This document shows, piece by piece, positions 43,775-55,131 of a DNA stretch of 64,000 nucleotides. The number at the start of each line of letters is the position of its first letter. Within the stretch, counting starts at the first letter, position 1. The notes below the pieces were generated by a model. That model did not search any database. It was not told the DNA's origin and worked only from the letters and a program-made list of their open reading frames with translations. The stretch is from contig NC_059346.1 of NCBI RefSeq assembly GCF_019703515.2, forward strand, positions 15,779,001 through 15,843,000, given 5' to 3'. The stretch is from Myxocyprinus asiaticus. Lineage: Eukaryota > Chordata > Actinopteri > Cypriniformes > Catostomidae. The position numbers and the translations under genes were made by a program.

Positions 43775-45022
43775 CAGTCCTGGGTAGTAACAGATTACAT
43801 GTAATTATGTAATAAAATTACAAAAATCAAGTACTTGTAATTAGATTAAATTACTTTTGAAATACTCATAATCGGACTACAATTATTTTTTTATAGATTA
43901 CATGATTACATATGATCAAGTCAACGGCAGTAAATTGTTAATAATTTATTGATCATTTTCAAATTAATATCATCATATTCTTACCTTGAAGTGCAATAGA
44001 TGAACATTTGGTGCATGTGTTCCTTTTACGTTACAACAGTAAGATATGCACCTCAGCTAAGGAATAGGTGATGGACTGTTACTAAGTAGTAAGGGTAAAA
44101 AGTAAGTGTGTCAGATTTTTGAGCTGTTAGCTTTGACCTAGCAATGTCATTGCTGTTGATTTCAGGTTCATTGAATGAACTAGATATGTTTGAATATATA
44201 TAGTATATATTATTTCTTACTACCTCACCAATGGTGTGCTCACACATCGAACTTTATTGCCTGAAAGGACTTAATGGATGCCATCTCTAAGGTTCCTGCC
44301 CGCAGGGTACACAATAGTTCAACTACAAAATGTGCAGCAATATGGAACAAAGCCCATCACTCTGCTGTTGTTGTTGATGCAGTGGAGTCCAATTTATGAA
44401 ACTTGACATAAAATTTGACACAATTGTTTCTTTTGTGACTCGGTGGAACTCTTCTCAGTGTTCAAATGATAATATCTTGCACCTCAGCTTTGGAATAGGT
44501 GATGGACTATCAGTAAGCAGTAATGGTTAAAAGTAGTTCAGGGTTTTTAGATGAAAGCTTTGACCTAGGCAACGTCGATGGTCATTAATTTACGATCAAT
44601 TTTATGATAGTTTTATGTTGATTTTATGGTCATTAATGTTCGTAATGCTGCTATTGTTTTATGCACTTGATGTCTCAGTGTTTTGAATTATAAACTTTGG
44701 CCATGCACTGTCATTGCTGTTAGACTTTATATTTATTTCATTCATATAATGTTTAATGCACTTTTTATAAATGTCATAAGGAGCTCTTTTGTGAGGCTCT
44801 TTGTGTTAGTAATAAAGAATGGAATACAATTATCCATGATTATCCAACTCAAATGCATGTGACATCAAATAAAATAGAATTAGGTTGAAAGTAATCCAAA
44901 GGTAATCAGATTTGATTACCCCAAAAATGTAATATATGAGATTACGTTTCTGATTGCATTTGTTGTCATGTTATTTGTAATCAGTACCAGATTACAATTC
45001 ACAAATAATCCATCCAGGACTG
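43775..45022. mobile_element. TA-flanked non-autonomous DNA element (1,248 bp)
   Basis: CAGTCCTGGGTAGTAACAG at the left and CCATCCAGGACTG at the right are inverted, both flanked by TATA. The arms are rich in ATTACATGTAATC-like palindromes. The interior holds repeated modules: GGAATAGGTGATGGACT at 44061 and 44491, and TTTGACCTAG near 44132 and 44559. No transposase is visible. TA flanks fit Tc1/mariner, or a TWA-target family. Confidence 0.75.
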
Positions 45023-45287
45023 TATATATATATATATTTACAATCACATAACAATATAGCATTCATTTTCTTTTCAAATTTCAAATTAATATATAAAAAA
45101 TAAACATATAATTTGATAAATTATATTTATGAATTATTAAAATATTAATATAAATAAATAATTTGGTATTTTATATTTATTCATTACTTAAATAGTAAGA
45201 GACATGCACAGAAATAATATATATATTTACATACACATAACAATATAGTATTCACTTTCTTTTCAAATTTCAAAATTAATATATCAA

Positions 45288-45608
45288 GGAGGCCTGGGTA
45301 GCTCAGTGAGTAAAGACACTGACTACCACCCCTGGAGTCACAATTTCGAATCCAGGGCATGCTGAGTGACTCCAGCCAGGTCTCCTAAGCACCCAAATTG
45401 GCCCAGTTGCTAGGGAGGGTAGAGTCACATGGAGTAACCTCCTCGTGCTCACCATAATGTGGTTCACTCTCAGTGGGGCACCTGGTGAGTTGTGTGTGGA
45501 TGCCACAGAGAATAGCATGAAGTCTCCACACGCACTATGTCTCCACGGTAACAAGCCATGTGATAAGATGCACGGGTTGACGGTCTCAGATGCAGAGGCA
45601 ACTGAGAA
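45288..45608 (+). mobile_element. tRNA-derived SINE, plus strand
   Basis: The tRNA-like head carries an A box (TAGCTCAGTGAG) and a B box (TTCGAATCC). The body is shared with the full copy at 63324-63711: CCAGCCAGGTCTCCTAAGC, CTAGGGAGGGTAGAGTCAC, GACGGTCTCAGATGCAGAGG. The last 70 or so bases of the family are missing. Transcription would be by RNA polymerase III, with movement by a LINE in trans. Confidence 0.88.
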
Positions 45609-45719
45609 AATACTTACATTTGTATTATATATTTAAATTTGTATATTTAACACAAATTTTCTTTTCAATATTCAAACAGAAACACCTCCTTATAATTTGG
45701 TAAATTATATTTATGAATT

Positions 45720-45743
45720 ACTTAAATATTAATATAAATAAAA

Positions 45744-45786
<43 letters not shown>

Positions 45787-45790
45787 TAGT
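45720..45790. repeat. (TAA)n microsatellite
   Basis: About 13 pure TAA units at 45746-45784 in an AT-rich stretch. Confidence 0.9.
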
Positions 45791-46473
45791 TATTAAAACA
45801 GCTTATTATTATTATTTACTCAGCTGTTAATATTATTAAAATAAAAAACAATATTTAAAAGTGCATGTAATGACCCAATATAGTGCTCATTTACATTTCA
45901 CAATGTATTTAAAATATATATACTGTATATATAAAGAGAATAGCATCAAATCATTATTCCAAATATTTTCTTCTGTACTTCTAAAGCTTGAATGAGAACT
46001 GTCAAAATTCCAGCTCATTATTTATTTAAAGCACATGAAACACAAAGAAACAGACAAAAATAATTCAAAACATACTTTTTGCACTGCACAGAATAATTAT
46101 TTTCAGTGTGGGTAATGAACCATTATACAGTGAATGTGTGTGGTGTATTTGGAGATTAACAGACACATTGGGGATACATTCTGCCCATCTATTTGTGCCC
46201 TGTATGTTTGTGCGCCAGCACAAACACAGTGAGTTATTCATGATTTTGGGGATTTTCTGGGGCAAATGGAAAACAGGGAGCTGAAAAAGAAACAGGCTAT
46301 TCTGAGCATGGCATATGAGGAGGGAAAAATATTTTTTATGACATTTGGAGACAAAGTGAAGACTGAGTTCATGTATTTGGATGAGAAGTCGATGAAACAC
46401 AAATCAAACGATGTGGCGGAGAGGCTAGGGGAAGAGGCAAAGCTGCAATACAGATAGGAGGGGGGCTCAAAAC

Positions 46474-46478
<5 letters not shown>

Positions 46479-46510
<32 letters not shown>

Positions 46511-46660
46511 GAGGGAGGAATTTCCATGAGGGGCGACATGTTTATGTGTTCTCTCTCTGTCTGTTGTTCATTCACTCACTCACTCATACACACACACACT
46601 CCGTCCACACACACTTGACAGACACAACATGTAGACACTTTCTCTTATCCATTCACCTAC

Positions 46661-46733
<73 letters not shown>
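46479..46733. repeat. (GA)n, (CT)n and (CA)n microsatellites
   Basis: GA at 46479-46506, CT at 46664-46696 and CA at 46695-46732. These give rise to serine/threonine-rich spurious frames on both strands. Confidence 0.95.
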
Positions 46734-46737
<4 letters not shown>

Positions 46738-47933
46738 GTTTCTTGTACAACCTTAAATATTATCATCACACTTTCCCCGTCTCTGAGTCTAGAGACATTG
46801 TGCAGAGAAAAAACTGTCTTAACTATAAAAACTGCTCAGAAAACAAGAGATAGATGGGGGAGAGACAGCAAGAACAAAACAGAAAGGGTTGCAGATGTGC
46901 TGAAGGGCTCAGAATGATAGACTAGTGTAGAATGAAAATCACCCAAGCCATCGGGAAGAAGTGTTGTGGATCAGACGCACTTGTGGAGATAACCTGACAC
47001 AAGAAGACAAAAGCTCAGGTAAGCTCTTGCCATGTCTTTTCCCTGTCTCCTTATTCTATTCTCTTTATTTCTTGTCTCAGTTCTCATATTTCAAAGGGAG
47101 GTATATTTGGTCTGAATAACTCTTTGCAGTTCAGCAGGTAAAGATGTGAAGGGCAAAGCATGACTTTAAACCAGAACTTTGAACTGTGCTTAGGCTAGAA
47201 TTTGAGAAGTCTCAGGATGTGTCTGGTTGCCTACAGAATGTCAGTGCTAAATTAGGGATTAAGAGTAGTAATTCGACTCCTTAGTGCAAATCGTTGGAAT
47301 GCTCAAAAGATCCAGTCTCTTATTTGAGATGCGTGGTATTATTCTTAAATGTGGTAACTTCATGCTGTTCTGGGACCAATGTGGAATCTCTATCAGGTAC
47401 CACTAAGCTCCGAACAAAACAAGACATTTTTCCTTTTCCTTCAAAGTGTTTTATCCAAACATATTTACAATTTCATTTTATTTGTTTAACATTAACATTT
47501 TTTTTTTTTTTTTTACATTTTCAAAGCCTAGGCTACTTGCACATTCCTCAAAAAAAAAATTCACATTTGTTTTTTTTTGTTTTTTTGATGATTGTATTTT
47601 AACTTTCCTTAACCATTTATGTGTCTATGTTACATATGTGTTAATTTTGCCTCAGAACAAAGTGGCAAGTAACTGCTTTATGTTATACTTGTGAAATTAA
47701 TAAATCAGATGTTTATGGCTGCAAATTGCCTGGAAAAATGAAATCAAATGTTATATGTACACCTACATTTATTGTATAGCTACTGTAGATATGAAGGCTA
47801 AATCACCCTTCCGTTGGTGCTGTTAAATGCTAGACTATTCAATTGCTCAGATTATTTTATTAACCAATGAACAGTTGAATTTACATTTCAGTTTTTGATT
47901 GATGAGAAAACAAGTTTGTATGTGTTCGTGTAC

Positions 47934-47972
<39 letters not shown>

Positions 47973-48906
47973 GGTTGCTGAAAGGTTGTGGGGCTATGTG
48001 AGTCAAAGTGAGCTTGTTAGCAGGGCAAATACTGTATGTTGTGTACTTCACACTTTATGCAAAATTTACTGTTTCAAATCATAATTCTAACTACATGCAG
48101 CATATGACCACACTAATTAAAGCTCACAATTTCAGAAAGGAGATATAGGCCTAATTAAAAGGGAAACACCAAGAGGCAATCCAAGTGCACTGACAAAACC
48201 TTCTCTGTACTTGTACATCAGTTTGTTCAATGCCTTTGCATGTGGTTTCCCTTAAATTGAAAAATGGAAGGGATCTGACCACTGTGGAATGCTATAGGTG
48301 AATCCCGATAGTGACCAGCAGTAAGCTGAACTCATGGTGCATTCACACTGTGTGTATTTCAAAGACATTGGCTCTTTATGCCAGAAAAACGGTCCATGTA
48401 AAGAAATGGAATCAGTTTAAGGTGCTTTGCATCAAAGACAGGATATTTAAACGTTTGAGTGAAGAGCGCATTAGAAGAGAGATTTATTTATAGATCCAAA
48501 AACACATTCTTCCCTGGTGACCATAATTCTGGTCACTGTGGCTTTGCCAAATAAGATGTATTCCTGGATTAATGTATTTTGCTGCTCCTGGAACAACATT
48601 CTATAACATCATTCCTAACACCATCCCTACCCACAGCTTCAAGAGTGCTTTTACCCATTTTCACGCTATACTATTATGCATTTCTCATAGCTGCTTGTCT
48701 CCAAATAAATTACATTTAGAGAGCAGCTCAAATTCTGAACATCACTTGCAACACATCCACAGCAGAAAAATGCAAATGCTGTTCTGTGTATGTCAAAGTT
48801 TTGGTGGTAAATCTAAAGGGACACAGACTTCAACAACAGTAATTCTGGTGGCTGGTCTCACAGAATTACGTTACTTTACCTTTTTACTTAGCTCGTTGTA
48901 CCTCTC
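46734..48906. other. Unique sequence with (TG)n and a strong donor-like site
   Basis: AAAGCTCAG/GTAAGCTC at 47010-47026 is a near-perfect 5' splice site with no coding frame before it, so a 5' UTR exon is possible. (TG)n lies at 47938-47970. Nothing else is recognised. Confidence 0.35.
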
Positions 48907-49779
48907 GCAGCAGTTTCCTGATGAAATACACACTAGAGGGCACTAAAACAACAATTACTTTTAATTCACTTTCACCAAAGAGTAAAACGGCAATCTTATG
49001 AAGTCTAAATACTTTTACTATAGCGCATGACTTGTGAGGTGTTGACACGGTTGCTTCACCAAAAACATTTTTCATGTCACGGTTGTTTTTTACTGTATGG
49101 CACAATCAGTTAGGTTTAGGTTTTAGGTTTAGAGTATGTAAGTAGGTTTTGTTGATTTAAACAGCCTGATGTGACAATGGCAAACTTTTTGCAAATCAAA
49201 ATTATGTGCTTCATTACACATTTGGCTGCAGTTTCCTAGTTAGAAATGTCCAGTGGGGGCGCCAAAACCGAGTGAAATTATCGCTAGATGAAGTTTTTAA
49301 GGTGAATATTAGAATATTAGTAAAACATACCTCTCTAACCTAAAACCTAAGCCTAAACCTAACCAATAGTGTTCAAAAAGCAAATTCAACATAAAAAGCA
49401 CATTTACTGAAGAAACCATGTCATTTTGTGTCCCTTCTATGGCATTCACTTTTATTCACTTTTACTCCAAGTGTCCTTGGCTGGGCTCAAGGCTGGGTCT
49501 CTGAATCCAAAGTCCAACATTCTATCAGGTGAGCTAGAGCAGAAACTAATCATGTTGGAGTAAGTGTGATCATGTACAAGTGTTAAAATATATAGTTTTT
49601 CATATGATGCTTTAGAGAAAAAGTGTTTCATCATAACATAGCAGGGTGTGAGTAATAGTGTGAAAAATACGTGTTTATAAAGTCCTAAACAGCCATAGTA
49701 CCCATGATTTGTGTGAAAGTGAATAAAACGCACAGTTGTTGTAGCGCCTCTAGTGTTCATTTCACCAGGAAACTGCAGC
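48907..49779. mobile_element. Inverted-repeat element of unknown class
   Basis: GCAGCAGTTTCCTGATGAAAT with CACTAGAGGGC (48907-48945) is mirrored by GCGCCTCTAGTG with CATTTCACCAGGAAACTGC (49744-49777). The arms are about 50 bp. A third copy of the end (GCTGCAGTTTCCTAGTTAGA) occurs at 49226. GGTTTAGG/CCTAAACC repeats also face each other (49110-49135, 49340-49362). A tRNA-like stretch in complement lies at 49485-49548 (TAGCTCACCTGATAG). Class unknown. Confidence 0.5.
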
Positions 49780-50329
49780 AAAACTTAAAAAAGCAGCACT
49801 GAAATGTCAGTTTGCAAAAATGTAGTTACAGTAATGTTCATTCTATAAGACTAGGTTGGTTTTAAAACTCATTAGAGCATTAATTTGAAAATCCTTATCT
49901 ATTTGGGAGAATATTTTGGGAGTGGACAATTTCACCTTTGAGCTGCCGTGACCAAGTCAACCGCAGCTTCTTCGGGCACCTCTCGGGATTCTCGACACTG
50001 TCACCAGAGGAAGAATACTGCCGACCGAAGGGAGGAGGCGGTGTCCATTCCCGCTGCCGACCACCTAGAAGCGGAAGCTTTGCCTGATGCCGACTGCCAG
50101 GAGGCGGTGGTCGTTACAACTACAGTGCTTCTTACCGCCCGGAAGTAGGTGTCCTCTGTACTCGCTCCCATCCCGGAGCCGTCTGTCCTTGTTCCTGTTC
50201 TAGAGACACCTGATCCCGCTCATTACAATACATTATGCTATCTCCTGGAGCCTGCTCACCAAATCAACCCATTACGCCTAGTCATACCGACAATACATCA
50301 AGCTTCTACACCTAGCCTAGTCACCACGT

Positions 50330-50660
50330 CAAGTCAAGCAGCCCAGTCAAGTCAAGCAGCCACTTCAATTCAGATTTTCACACCTAATCAAGTCACCACA
50401 TCAAGTCAAGCCTGCTGGCCCAGTCAAGTTATCAAGCCTAGCCAAGTCAAGTCACTTAGTCAAGCCACTAAGCCAAGCCTACGTGTTCCACTGTGGTCTA
50501 TCCTGCCGATCCCATCCTGGACCATCCCACCAGTACCACCTTGGGCTGTCATGTGGGCTTTGCCCAGGTCCGCCCTGCCGGCGCCACCCTGGTCCGCCTT
50601 GCCGGCGCCACCCTGGTCTGTCCCGCTGGTACCACCCTGGACTGTTCTGCCCTGGTCCTT
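50330..50660 (+). repeat. Minisatellite-like repeats: AAGTCAAGC and GCCACCCTGGTCYG
   Basis: The first cluster encodes SQA-type repeats, the second LPAPPWS-type repeats in one frame (50149-50739). They are probably untranslated. The base composition differs sharply from the AT-rich flanks. Confidence 0.7.
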
Positions 50661-50997
50661 ACCTTTGTTTCCTGATTGTTTGGAATTTTGTTTCTCTGTC
50701 TTGTCTGTTCTGTTTTGTAGTGTCCTGCTCCCTACCTAGACTAATTTCCCTGGCAACTAGACCCCGCTCCATTGCTCCATGTCCTGCCATCACCAGCCTG
50801 TCTATCCCGCTGGTCCTGCCCTGGACCTTACCCTAGTTTTCTGTTTGTTTGGACTTTTACTTCTTTTCCTTGTCTATTCTGTGTGTTGTAGTGCCATTCA
50901 CCTGTTTCCCCCACCCTCCCTTCACATTGTCTGGTCTTTTGTCTAGTTCTGTCTTGTTCGTGGGATGCCTGGGAGTTGTTCCTTGGGAGTGGGGTAC

Positions 50998-51474
50998 TGT
51001 CATGATCCTGCCATTTTGGTCTGGTTTTATTTGTTATGTGGCAGGATTGTGACAGTTTCCTCCACCTCTCTCTCAGGTTGTCCATATGCTTTTGTTTTCC
51101 TGCTTCCCACGGTTGCTGCTTGTGATTATTGGCAACACCTGTGTTCAGTCTTCCCATCCTCTTTATATACTCTCCTTTGTCTTGTCTTCCCTGTCAGATC
51201 ATTGTGTAATGTTCAGTCTCCAGTTCCGGTCATGTTGTTGGTATACTGTCCTGTTATCCAGTCGGTTTGTTCTCAGTTCCTTTTAACTCGTTGTTTTGCT
51301 TTTTCTCCCTAGTGAGAGTTTTTGTATCCTGTTTGATTTAGTTTGTTTTTAAGTTATATTTTTGTCTTATCTTTTATTTCTCCCTTGTGAGAGTTTTTTT
51401 TTTTTTTTCGTTTCAATAAAACACCTTTCATTGCCATCCTGCATCTTGGGTCCTTCCTCAAATATATCGTGACA
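50998..51474 (+). repeat. 3' LTR (477 bp) of the second gypsy-like element
   Basis: It starts TGTCATGATCCTGCC and ends ATATATCGTGACA (TGTCA/TGACA inverted ends). CTTTATATACTC (51159-51170) is a TATA-like box and CAATAAAAC (51414-51422) a poly(A) signal 50 bp before the end, both in plus orientation. Confidence 0.8.
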
Positions 51475-52852
51475 ATTTGCTTTTGTGTCTTTTCTATAAT
51501 CTACTGATTATTTTAGTTTTCTGCTACACCCAGTGCCGCTGAGTTCAGCGTGAGCCACGCCGCAAAAATAGGCTCATCTGCTCACTGCCGTGTCTGGGAC
51601 ACTTCTGGGATGCGTCACATCTGTTAACATGGGCACCAAAACGAAAACACGCTGCTCACACCTTGCTCACGGAGGATATGTGAATCCGGCATAACCTTAT
51701 ACTCTTTCCCTATTCAGACAATCTAATTGGTTGACAGGAATTTAGTTACAGGACAAACAAGTATGTTGATCAAGGAACACATCCTACTTGGCAAAATCGT
51801 GGTCACCCATCATTTTACCAAGTAAGACATTGCCTCAACATTTCCTGTTGATCCTGAAACAACATTCCACTCAAACAGACATACTTGAAAAACTATCTCT
51901 AGCCATAAGCATAACCTTCTCCTAAATCACATGGATAATAGGTTGATAAGAATGTTGTTTAAGCTCCTAACACCAGCCCTTAATGGAACCCTTTCCCTAT
52001 CCTTAAAATCTGATTGATTGGCTGCAATGTTTTTCCAGGACCAACAAGGATGTTGTCAAAATCACAGTATGCTGCTTTCCTTCACATAAACAAATCTGAG
52101 ATGTTCAGAGCGGATTGAAAATGAGAGGGTTGTAAAAAAAGGATAGTAAGAAAATGTGATAGAAGGATAAGAAAAGAAAAAGATGGGTAAGGAAACAGTC
52201 AGCTATCCTTTTGATGGTGACTATGAGGTTAGGCAAATCTTCATCACCTCTGTGCTAGCAGCGCTACACGGAGGCATACAAATATTGGAGCATTAGTGAT
52301 AGAGGAAGACGTGAATAATAGATATCATTTTTTATGAGCATAGAGCTGCTCTTCAAAGTGTAATGAGCCATATATACAGGAAGAGAAATAGACATAAAAA
52401 GAGTAGTGTATATAACTGCCTGCATAAGTTTTCAGATAAGAACAAGATCAAACAGTTTCACTCCAAAGCATTACTGTATTCAGTAGGATTGCCTGAAGTC
52501 ACTCACTGTCAAAGGTGGGTGGGCTGTTTTTATTCTAACGTGCAGCTCTAGTATATTTGAAGGGCAGAAAATAAATTTACATTACTGTACAAAACATATA
52601 CAGTATCACAGCTTAATATATAGTTCAATACTCTTCAATAAAAAATTTAAAAAAACTAAATATTGGGGGATTATTAAACATATTATTATAATAATGATTA
52701 TTAAAATAGGTGTTCATTACACAATGACAGAAGAAAATTAAACTGAATGTCTATCACAAAAATACAAAAAGCCAAATGTCAATAATGACCAAAGTGAACA
52801 TTGCTAGGATAGATGCCACATTTAAGGCTGTGAGGGATCAACATGATATCTA
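51475..52852. other. Unique sequence
   Basis: No gene, repeat family or RNA recognised. Confidence 0.5.
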
Positions 52853-53044
52853 CATGTTACATTTGGCAGATGCTTTTTATCTAAAGCAATTTACAGTGCA
52901 CTTATTACAGGGACAATCACCCTGGAGCAACCTGGAGTTAAGTGCCTTGCTCAAGGACACAATGGTGATGGCTGTGGGGATTGAACCAGCAACCTTCTGA
53001 TTACCAGTTATGTGCTTTAGCCCACTACACCACCACCACTCCTT
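52853..53044 (-). mobile_element. tRNA-derived SINE, minus strand
   Basis: In complement it starts GGAGTGGTGGTGGTGTAGTG (A box TGGTGTAGTGG). Then comes a B box GGTTCAATCCC, a body CCTTGAGCAAGGCACTTAAC, and the tail GCTTTAGATAAAAAGCATCT that many fish SINEs share with LINE 3' ends. Length is about 190 bp. Confidence 0.85.
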
Positions 53045-53458
53045 GTTGATACCGAATGTTCCGGAACCCCGCAATCAACCCATTCTGCCAAGTTTCTGAC
53101 AAGCAGCATCTCCTATCAGACATTTCTGCATCAATTCAAATTTACCTTTACCTGTGGTGCTACTGACAGCACGTTGAGCAAGCAGCCTCAGAGACACGGG
53201 TTCTTGTCCCATGGGAACCAGGAATTAATTGTGTTCACATATTCCATGATGAACACGATTCAGTGGTTGCATTTCCCCTCTAAAATTAAAATTTTCTTCA
53301 CTGATGGTTAGGTTTAGGGTTGGGGGATTGGGTTAGGGTGATGGTTAATAAAAAAAAACGCATTTCTCTCGACTGTATTACATCATTTTCTCCTAAAAAT
53401 ACAACTCGCTTTTGGTGCCACTCTGTGAATATTTCAGTAAAATCAAGTGTATGTGGCT
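53045..53458. other. Unique sequence
   Basis: Nothing supported beyond a GGTTAGGGTT-type run near 53310-53340. Confidence 0.4.
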
Positions 53459-54320
53459 GAATTCGGAATGGCATACTACAATACTACTCATTAGGGATGG
53501 GCATTCATCAATAATTTGGTATTCTAATATTTAAGCTCATAAAAAACAAATATTAGAATATTCTATTATTTAAATGAAGGTAATTAATGAGAAAGAGACG
53601 TTGTAAAATTATTTTTTTAGTCATAAAGGTTGCGTCACCATAAAAAAAAAAAAAAAACAAGCTTCTAATTGTAATTATTCTAAATTGTATCTCATGTTTT
53701 TGTTGAGAAAAACAAGCATATCCACATGCTCAGTAAACCATACTCATTTATACACACCAGTTTAAATGATGGAATGTCCCTTACCTCAGCTAGCAAACTA
53801 TTTTTCGGATGCCATGTTTGTTGTTTACAGAAGCTTCATGGAGATTACGCTGCTACGGGGATGCTGCTTTCTGTCGAGCTGCACATATATGAGAGTAAAG
53901 TGTACACCGCTTATCCAGTACATTTAAACAGGAACCCAGCTTTCTTGCAGTAAGCCACATTCTCACAATAACGCACTTTTTTGGTGTCCATCTAAACGTA
54001 CTGACAGAACTGTTTGCTCATCAAATGTGATCAACTTGTGTCCACACTCAACAGCGCCACCCAGTGAATTCTGTTATAACTGCCAGTTTTAGTTTGTGTG
54101 TTCAGGATTTAACATGCATCTCACTGTATATATGGCCAGCAAAGCAAAACTTTACAAAATTCGAATAGAATTTTTACTATTCTAATAATTATTGCAGAAC
54201 AAATACTCGAGTATTCGACTACTCATGAACATCCCTACTACTCATACTGTTTCTACCATTGACACATATGGCAGAAGTAGTAAGAGCAGTATAGGCAGTA
54301 TACCATTTTGAACTCGGCCT
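53459..54320. mobile_element. Small MITE interrupted by a hAT element
   Basis: GAATTCGGAATGGCATACT at the left is mirrored by AGTATACCATTTTGAACTC at the right (54297-54315). Without the inserted 746 bp and one duplication the MITE is about 110 bp. Confidence 0.65.
53492..54237. mobile_element. hAT-type non-autonomous transposon with a perfect 8-bp duplication
   Basis: TAGGGATGGGCATTCAT and ATGAACATCCCTA are inverted ends. CTACTCAT stands at 53484-53491 and 54238-54245. The 8-bp duplication and TAGGG ends are those of hAT elements. The interior (746 bp) has no transposase frame; ATTCGAATAGAAT and ACTCGAGTATTCGA subterminal palindromes are present. Confidence 0.9.
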
Positions 54321-54930
54321 CTGTCTACATCGTGCAAGACTTCAAAGAATACCCACTTCATGACACACCCACTACACATTATGCCCCCTTGGATCATCAA
54401 GCGATTCTATTGGCTACAAGAACTTTTAAAATCCTTTGCAATTGCTGTATGATTCATTTTCTCTTAACTCTTTATATAATATGACAAAGAATAACTTTTA
54501 AATTATATGTCACATATCATATTATTAAATGGAAGATACTATGTAAATGGTAAACTGAACTTACTTGTTTAATGTGAAAATTGAAGTGGTCTTTACTTTA
54601 TTCCAGAAGACGTTTGTACAATTTCTGCTTGCTCAATAATAAAAAATATATAAGTGGTAAGATAAACATTTATCTGTTCTGTTTTCTCCAGTCAGCCTAC
54701 AAGCTAATCGGTTAGCCTATTAGCTTAGCAAACCACTAGCTTCTTCTCCTCTTCACTTTCATTAAATTTCTCCCACCTAATGATACGGCAATATGATTGA
54801 ATTCAAAAGAACTTTGCGGTATATTTAACACATTTTAATTTTGTTGTTGTTGTTATTAACATTTTTTATTGATTCCATCACAAGACAAATAAACACAACA
54901 TAAAATATGGAATCAGTTATATAAATTAAA

Positions 54931-54951
54931 CCCCTCCCCCCCCCCCCCCAG
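54931..54951 (-). repeat. G-rich polypurine tract in the L1 3' UTR
   Basis: The complement reads CTGGGGGGGGGGGGAGGGG. Copy A has GTCTGGGTGGGGTTGGGG at the same place, after a shared GTGACCAC. Mammalian L1 3' UTRs also carry a G-rich polypurine tract. Confidence 0.6.
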
Positions 54952-54976
54952 ACTCAAACTACAGTGGTCACTTACA

Positions 54977-55090
<114 letters not shown>

Positions 55091-55131
55091 AAAAAAAATA
55101 TACTTTCAAAAAACAAAAATGCACATACACA

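Larger units (their letters stand above)
49925..51474 (+). mobile_element. 3' part of a second gypsy-like retrotransposon with its LTR
   Basis: GGGAGTGGGGTAC directly precedes the LTR, as a polypurine tract should. Upstream to about 49925 is GC-richer, proline- and serine-rich repeated sequence (AAGTCAAGC repeats at 50330-50470; GCCACCCTGG repeats at 50580-50640), of the kind found between pol and the 3' LTR in some fish gypsy elements. No pol domain is seen, so the element is 5'-truncated. Confidence 0.65.

Noticed and set aside
45288..45370. Functional tRNA gene
   Set aside because: A and B boxes are present, but the sequence does not fold as a tRNA and continues into a SINE body shared with 63324-63711.
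46369..46917. Serine/leucine- and histidine/threonine-rich frames on both strands
   Set aside because: They are translations of (GA)n, (CT)n and (CA)n microsatellites.
49948..50739. Proline/serine-rich protein of 196 codons as a host gene
   Set aside because: It directly abuts a polypurine tract and LTR and is made of short tandem repeats; better explained as the 3' region of a gypsy element.
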